From: an uncultured Poribacteria bacterium
Lineage (GTDB): Bacteria > Poribacteria > WGA-4E > WGA-3G
Direction: 5' to 3'
DNA: 64,000 nt
Assembly: GCA_951813545.1 (NCBI GenBank)
Contig: OX638352.1
Location: 62,001-126,000, forward strand
Part shown: piece after piece, positions 60,882 through 64,000 of the stretch
Layout: each line of letters starts with the position of its first letter
Numbering within the stretch: position 1 is the first letter of the stretch
The notes under the pieces: model-generated
Database searches by the model: none
The model's input: only the letters and a program-made list of their open reading frames with translations
Told to the model about the DNA's origin: nothing
Program-made: the position numbers and the translations under genes

Positions 60882-61250
60882 TTGACACTCATTAAAAAGA
60901 AACGGATGGGCCATTTACGACGCCGGAAACGTGTCCGCCAAAAGATTAGTGGTACGGGTAACAGACCGAGGCTCTCTGTTTTTCGAAGCTTAAAACATAT
61001 TTATGCGCAGCTCATTAACGATGAACTTGGCGTGACGGTCGCTGAAGCCTCTACTTTGTCCGCTGAATTGAAAGAGAGCCTTTCAAACGGTGGAAATATA
61101 ACGGCAGCGGAGAGTGTTGGTGCGCTTATCGCGCAAAAAGCCAAGCAGCAGAAGATTGAGGTAGTGGTCTTTGACCGGGGCGGACATCTCTACCATGGGC
61201 GTATCAAAGCCCTTGCTGAAGCTGCGAAAGCGGAAGGATTGAAGTTCTAA
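60882..61250 (+). CDS. rplR: 50S ribosomal protein L18
   Basis: 122 residues from TTG 60882 (AAGGAG 9 nt upstream). [92 protein letters not shown] is L18, a 5S rRNA binder. Confidence 0.96.
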   Translation: MTLIKKKRMGHLRRRKRVRQKISGTGNRPRLSVFRSLKHIYAQLINDELGVTVAEASTLSAELKESLSNGGNITAAESVGALIAQKAKQQKIEVVVFDRGGHLYHGRIKALAEAAKAEGLKF

Positions 61251-61342
61251 ATACCCCGCAAACCGGGTTCTGTTGTTGGGAAGGCTGTAGGATTTACGCT
61301 ATACCGTAGGATAACAGGACTAATACCGGATAGGAGATTTTT

Positions 61343-61855
61343 TTGCTGAAAGATAAAATCAACCCTGATGATTTTGAATTTGAGGAACGCATGATTAAAA
61401 TCAACCGGGTGATGCGAGTTGGTAAAGGGCGACGAACGCCCAGTTTCAACTCACTCACCGTTGTTGGAAATCGTGACGGTATTGTTGGTATCGGATTCGG
61501 CAGCGCGAGCGAAGTGGCTGGTGCGCTCCGAAAAAGTTTCGCGGATGCCCGAAAAAATCTCATTCGGGTTCCAATTACCAATGGTACACTTCCGCATGAG
61601 ATCATCAGCGAATTCAAATCTGCCAAAGTTTTGCTAAAACCGGCGAGTCCCGGGACAGGTATCATCGCAGGAAACGCAACACGTGCTATCCTCGAATTTG
61701 CAGGCGTTCGAGATGCACTGACAAAATGCCTTTCCTCTCGGAATGTGAAAAATATCGCTGAAGCCACCATGTTAGGGTTGAAGAACCTCAAGGATGTCAA
61801 CGAAGTCGCACGGTTACGAGACCTGTCCGTCGAAGAACTACTCAAGAAACGCTAA
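61343..61855 (+). CDS. rpsE: 30S ribosomal protein S5
   Basis: 170 residues from TTG 61343 (AGGAG 7 nt upstream). FEERMIKINRVMRVGKGRRTPSFNSLTVVGNRDGIVGIGFGSASEVAGALRKSFADARKNL and the C-terminal GIIAGNATRAILEFAGVRDALTKCLSSRNVKNIAEATMLGL match S5. A GRVGVGFGKA-type loop is here GIVGIGFGSAS. S5 lies at the mRNA entry side. 179 nt without rpmD follow. Confidence 0.97.
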   Translation: MLKDKINPDDFEFEERMIKINRVMRVGKGRRTPSFNSLTVVGNRDGIVGIGFGSASEVAGALRKSFADARKNLIRVPITNGTLPHEIISEFKSAKVLLKPASPGTGIIAGNATRAILEFAGVRDALTKCLSSRNVKNIAEATMLGLKNLKDVNEVARLRDLSVEELLKKR

Positions 61856-62034
61856 AACAACTTTTCAAATGATTAACTTTGGTCATTGCTCCATTACATT
61901 CCGCAGTGGTTTTGTGTCAATAAGAAATCTATCATCACCCAGAGGCAGTTGGTAGCGACCGAAAATCACCGTGAAACGAAATGGAAGGGTGCTAAGGATT
62001 CAATCATGTAAAATAAGGAATGGAGTAACTCCTG

Positions 62035-62511
62035 ATGAAACTGAATGAACTCAAACCTGCCCGTGGTGCAAACCGCTCCAGAAAGCGGGTAGGCAGAGGC
62101 AATGCTTCGGGCAAGGGCGGCACTTGTGGGCGTGGTCATAAGGGACAAAAATCTCGATCTGGTAGCTCAATTCCCGCATGGTTTGAAGGTGGACAGATGC
62201 CTCTCGTACGACGGCTCCCAAAGCGAGGACCGCGGCGAACTGGACATAAACGAATCGAGTACGACGTTATCAACGTAGAAACCCTCAATCTTTTTGAGGA
62301 AACAGCGGTCATTAGCCCTGAAGTCCTTCGCGAAGCAGGCTTAATCAAACGGAAGAACGCCCTGATAAAGATACTCGGTGACGGTGAACTTGAAAAGCAG
62401 TTGAAAGTCCAAGCGCATCGCTTCTCAAAATCCGCAATCCAGAAAATCGAATCCAAAGGTGGCACAGCCGAAGTACTCGAGATGCACGCAAACACCAGCA
62501 ACGCTGCGTGA
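62035..62511 (+). CDS. rplO: 50S ribosomal protein L15
   Basis: 158 residues. MKLNELKPARGANRSRKRVGRGNASGKGGTCGRGHKGQKSRSGSSIPAWFEGGQMPLVRRLPKRG is the usual L15 start. The C-terminal half (VINVETLNLFEETAVISPEVLREAGLIKRKNALIKILGDGELEKQLKVQAHRFSKSAIQKIESKGGTAEVL) is also normal. GGAGTAACTCCTG precedes the start. Confidence 0.97.
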   Translation: MKLNELKPARGANRSRKRVGRGNASGKGGTCGRGHKGQKSRSGSSIPAWFEGGQMPLVRRLPKRGPRRTGHKRIEYDVINVETLNLFEETAVISPEVLREAGLIKRKNALIKILGDGELEKQLKVQAHRFSKSAIQKIESKGGTAEVLEMHANTSNAA

Positions 62512-62541
62512 GAGCTTGCAGGCGAGGAGGAAAAGAAATAA

Positions 62542-63873
62542 GTGATTAAGGCATTTCAAAACGCTTTTAAAATCCCCGAATTGCGGAAACGTATCTTTTT
62601 TACAGCGTTGCTCTTGATTGTTTACCGCCTTGGTGCCCACATTACGCTTCCGGGTATCAACGACCAGGCACTTGAAGCTTTTTTTCAGCAACTTATGGAG
62701 CGTGGCGGTAATGTCATTGGATTCATTGACCTGTTTTCTGGCGGTGCCTTTAGCCAGATGACTATTTTCGCGCTCGGCATACAACCTTACATCAGTGCCT
62801 CAATCATTATGCAGCTTCTCGCTGTCATTGTTCCTTCATTGGAGCGACTCTCCAAAGAACCTGATGGCAGAAAGAAGATTACTCAGTATACCCGATACGG
62901 AACGGTTATACTCAGTATCATTCAAGGCATAACGATCAGCATCGTCTTGCGGAATCCAGAAAATATTACTGGACAAGCAGGCGAAATCGTGATAAACCCC
63001 AATCTCTGGTGGCATTTCCTAGTTGTCTTGACTCTCACAGCGGGAACCTCCTTTGTGATGTGGTTGGGTGAACAGATCACTGAACGCGGCATTGGACAAG
63101 GTATTTCATTAATTATCACAGTCGGCATTATTGCTGGATTGCCCGGCGGTGTCACAACCGTTTTCAACAATCTGGTGACGAGACCGGAGTTTGGAATCTT
63201 ACAACTCGCGCTTTTAGCCGGTCTTGTTGTTGTAGCGGTCATGGGAACTGTGTTTATCACACTTTCTGTTCGGAAGATTCCGGTGCAATACGGCAGGCAA
63301 ATTCGTGGTCGGAGAGTGATTGGTGGACAATCAACGCACCTGCCGCTCCGTGTCAACGCAGCTGGCATGATTCCAATCATCTTCGCTGTTACGCTCATCC
63401 AGTTTCCCCCGACTGTCCTTGACTTTCTACCACGGGACTGGGGATGGGTAACTGGAGCAAAAGCCCTCATTGATCCGGGAACACCGTTGTACCTTGCCGT
63501 TTATGCGTTGTTAATTATCGGCTTCACCTATTTCTACACAGCCGTGCAAATCAACCCAATCCAAATGGCAGAGGACTTACAAAAATACGGCGGTTTTATC
63601 CCAGGCATCCGCGCTGGTAAACAGACTGCAGATTACATTAACACTACGCTTACACGTATCACGCTTCCAGGCGCAGTTTTTCTCGCCGCTATTGCTGTGA
63701 TTCCGATTATTATTACAAGCAGACTTCAAGTTGGAAATATGGTAGAAGGTGCTTCTATCTTGATTGTTGTAGGAGTTGTGTTAGATACAATGTCACAAAT
63801 CGAATCCTATTTAACGGTACGCCACTACGAAGGATTCTTAAAAGATCGAAAACTCAAAGGCAGACGGCGTTAA
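62542..63873 (+). CDS. secY: Preprotein translocase subunit SecY
   Basis: 443 residues from GTG 62542 (GAGGAGG upstream). Ten membrane helices; conserved segments include [23 protein letters not shown] (TM1), [33 protein letters not shown] (plug and TM2), [65 protein letters not shown], and [25 protein letters not shown]. It forms the SecYEG channel. adk, map and infA, often next in this operon, do not follow; rpmJ does, 25 nt later. Confidence 0.97.
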   Translation: MIKAFQNAFKIPELRKRIFFTALLLIVYRLGAHITLPGINDQALEAFFQQLMERGGNVIGFIDLFSGGAFSQMTIFALGIQPYISASIIMQLLAVIVPSLERLSKEPDGRKKITQYTRYGTVILSIIQGITISIVLRNPENITGQAGEIVINPNLWWHFLVVLTLTAGTSFVMWLGEQITERGIGQGISLIITVGIIAGLPGGVTTVFNNLVTRPEFGILQLALLAGLVVVAVMGTVFITLSVRKIPVQYGRQIRGRRVIGGQSTHLPLRVNAAGMIPIIFAVTLIQFPPTVLDFLPRDWGWVTGAKALIDPGTPLYLAVYALLIIGFTYFYTAVQINPIQMAEDLQKYGGFIPGIRAGKQTADYINTTLTRITLPGAVFLAAIAVIPIIITSRLQVGNMVEGASILIVVGVVLDTMSQIESYLTVRHYEGFLKDRKLKGRRR

Positions 63874-63898
63874 GCGCTTTCAGCTGAAAGAGGACATT

Positions 63899-64000
63899 AT
63901 GAAAGTCAGACCTTCTGTTAAAAAGATGTGCAACCAGTGTAAAATTGTTAAACGAAAAGGGGTAGTCCGTGTCATTTGTCCTTCAAACCCGAAGCACAAA
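63899..64000 (+). CDS. rpmJ: 50S ribosomal protein L36, cut by the window edge
   Basis: 34 codons visible: [20 protein letters not shown] then [14 protein letters not shown]. The zinc ligands Cys11, Cys14, Cys27 and His33 are present. One residue more than usual lies between the third Cys and PKHK (CPSNPKHK instead of CxNPKHK). Only the last three or four residues should be missing. Confidence 0.93.
   Translation, partial: MKVRPSVKKMCNQCKIVKRKGVVRVICPSNPKHK

Overview
This looks like a chromosomal segment of a Candidatus Poribacteria-like bacterium (inference, not a database match). Reasons: two very large secreted proteins end in an ANYPNPFNPETWIPYQL-type sorting tail; cohesin and dockerin modules, SDS22-type leucine-rich repeats, LamG and WD40 proteins and a PhyH dioxygenase occur together; and insertion sequences of several unrelated families are interspersed. 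Vegetative promoters resemble TTGACA-N17/18-TATAAT.

Positions 1-8.1 kb are accessory DNA: a partial membrane protein, an IS701-like element next to a 201-bp MITE whose ends match an IS982-type element 7 kb away, a frameshifted Ig-like-repeat lipoprotein, a pair of DUF1670-like genes (the first frameshifted) lying between 19-bp inverted repeats, and a 719-residue cohesin/dockerin/sorting-tail protein. Positions 8.1-18.8 kb hold mostly single genes: LamG protein, LpxL-like acyltransferase, S41 protease, polytopic membrane protein, ABC ATPase, M28 peptidase, PhoB-like regulator. Positions 19.4-25.8 kb form a minus-strand block (infA-rsgA-GNAT, a 14-repeat WD40 protein, a nucleotidyltransferase, a sigma region-4 protein) in which four transcription units start near copies of one promoter-like motif and in which very short ORFs with strong ribosome binding sites occur.

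Positions 25.9-41 kb return to accessory DNA: PhyH dioxygenase, EamA transporter, IS5 element, a decayed tandem family of small secreted proteins, a 1421-residue protein joining two c-type haem motifs to leucine-rich repeats, cohesin, dockerin and sorting tail, an LRR/glycoside-hydrolase-like gene split by an in-frame stop, and a nest of broken IS elements. A tRNA-Arg(CCG) follows. Positions 41.4-47.3 kb carry SMP-30-like, dut, thyA, a lipoprotein, a possible winged-helix protein, folA, ThuA-like and NagA-like genes: a compact dTMP/folate group with metabolic neighbours.

From 47.3 kb to the end runs the str-S10-spc translation block: a near-consensus promoter and a leader with an intrinsic terminator, then rpsL-rpsG-fusA-tuf, a terminator, and rpsJ-rplC-rplD-rplW-rplB-rpsS-rplV-rpsC-rplP-rpmC-rpsQ-rplN-rplX-rplE-rpsN-rpsH-rplF-rplR-rpsE-rplO-secY-rpmJ. 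rpmD is not visible, and infA sits 38 kb away next to rsgA. Gaps of 30-190 nt and frequent TTG/GTG starts are notable. The most promising leads are the shared promoter-like motif with its small ORFs, the inverted-repeat-flanked DUF1670 cassette, the rpsL leader attenuator, the thyA upstream ORF, and the haem/LRR/cohesin surface protein.
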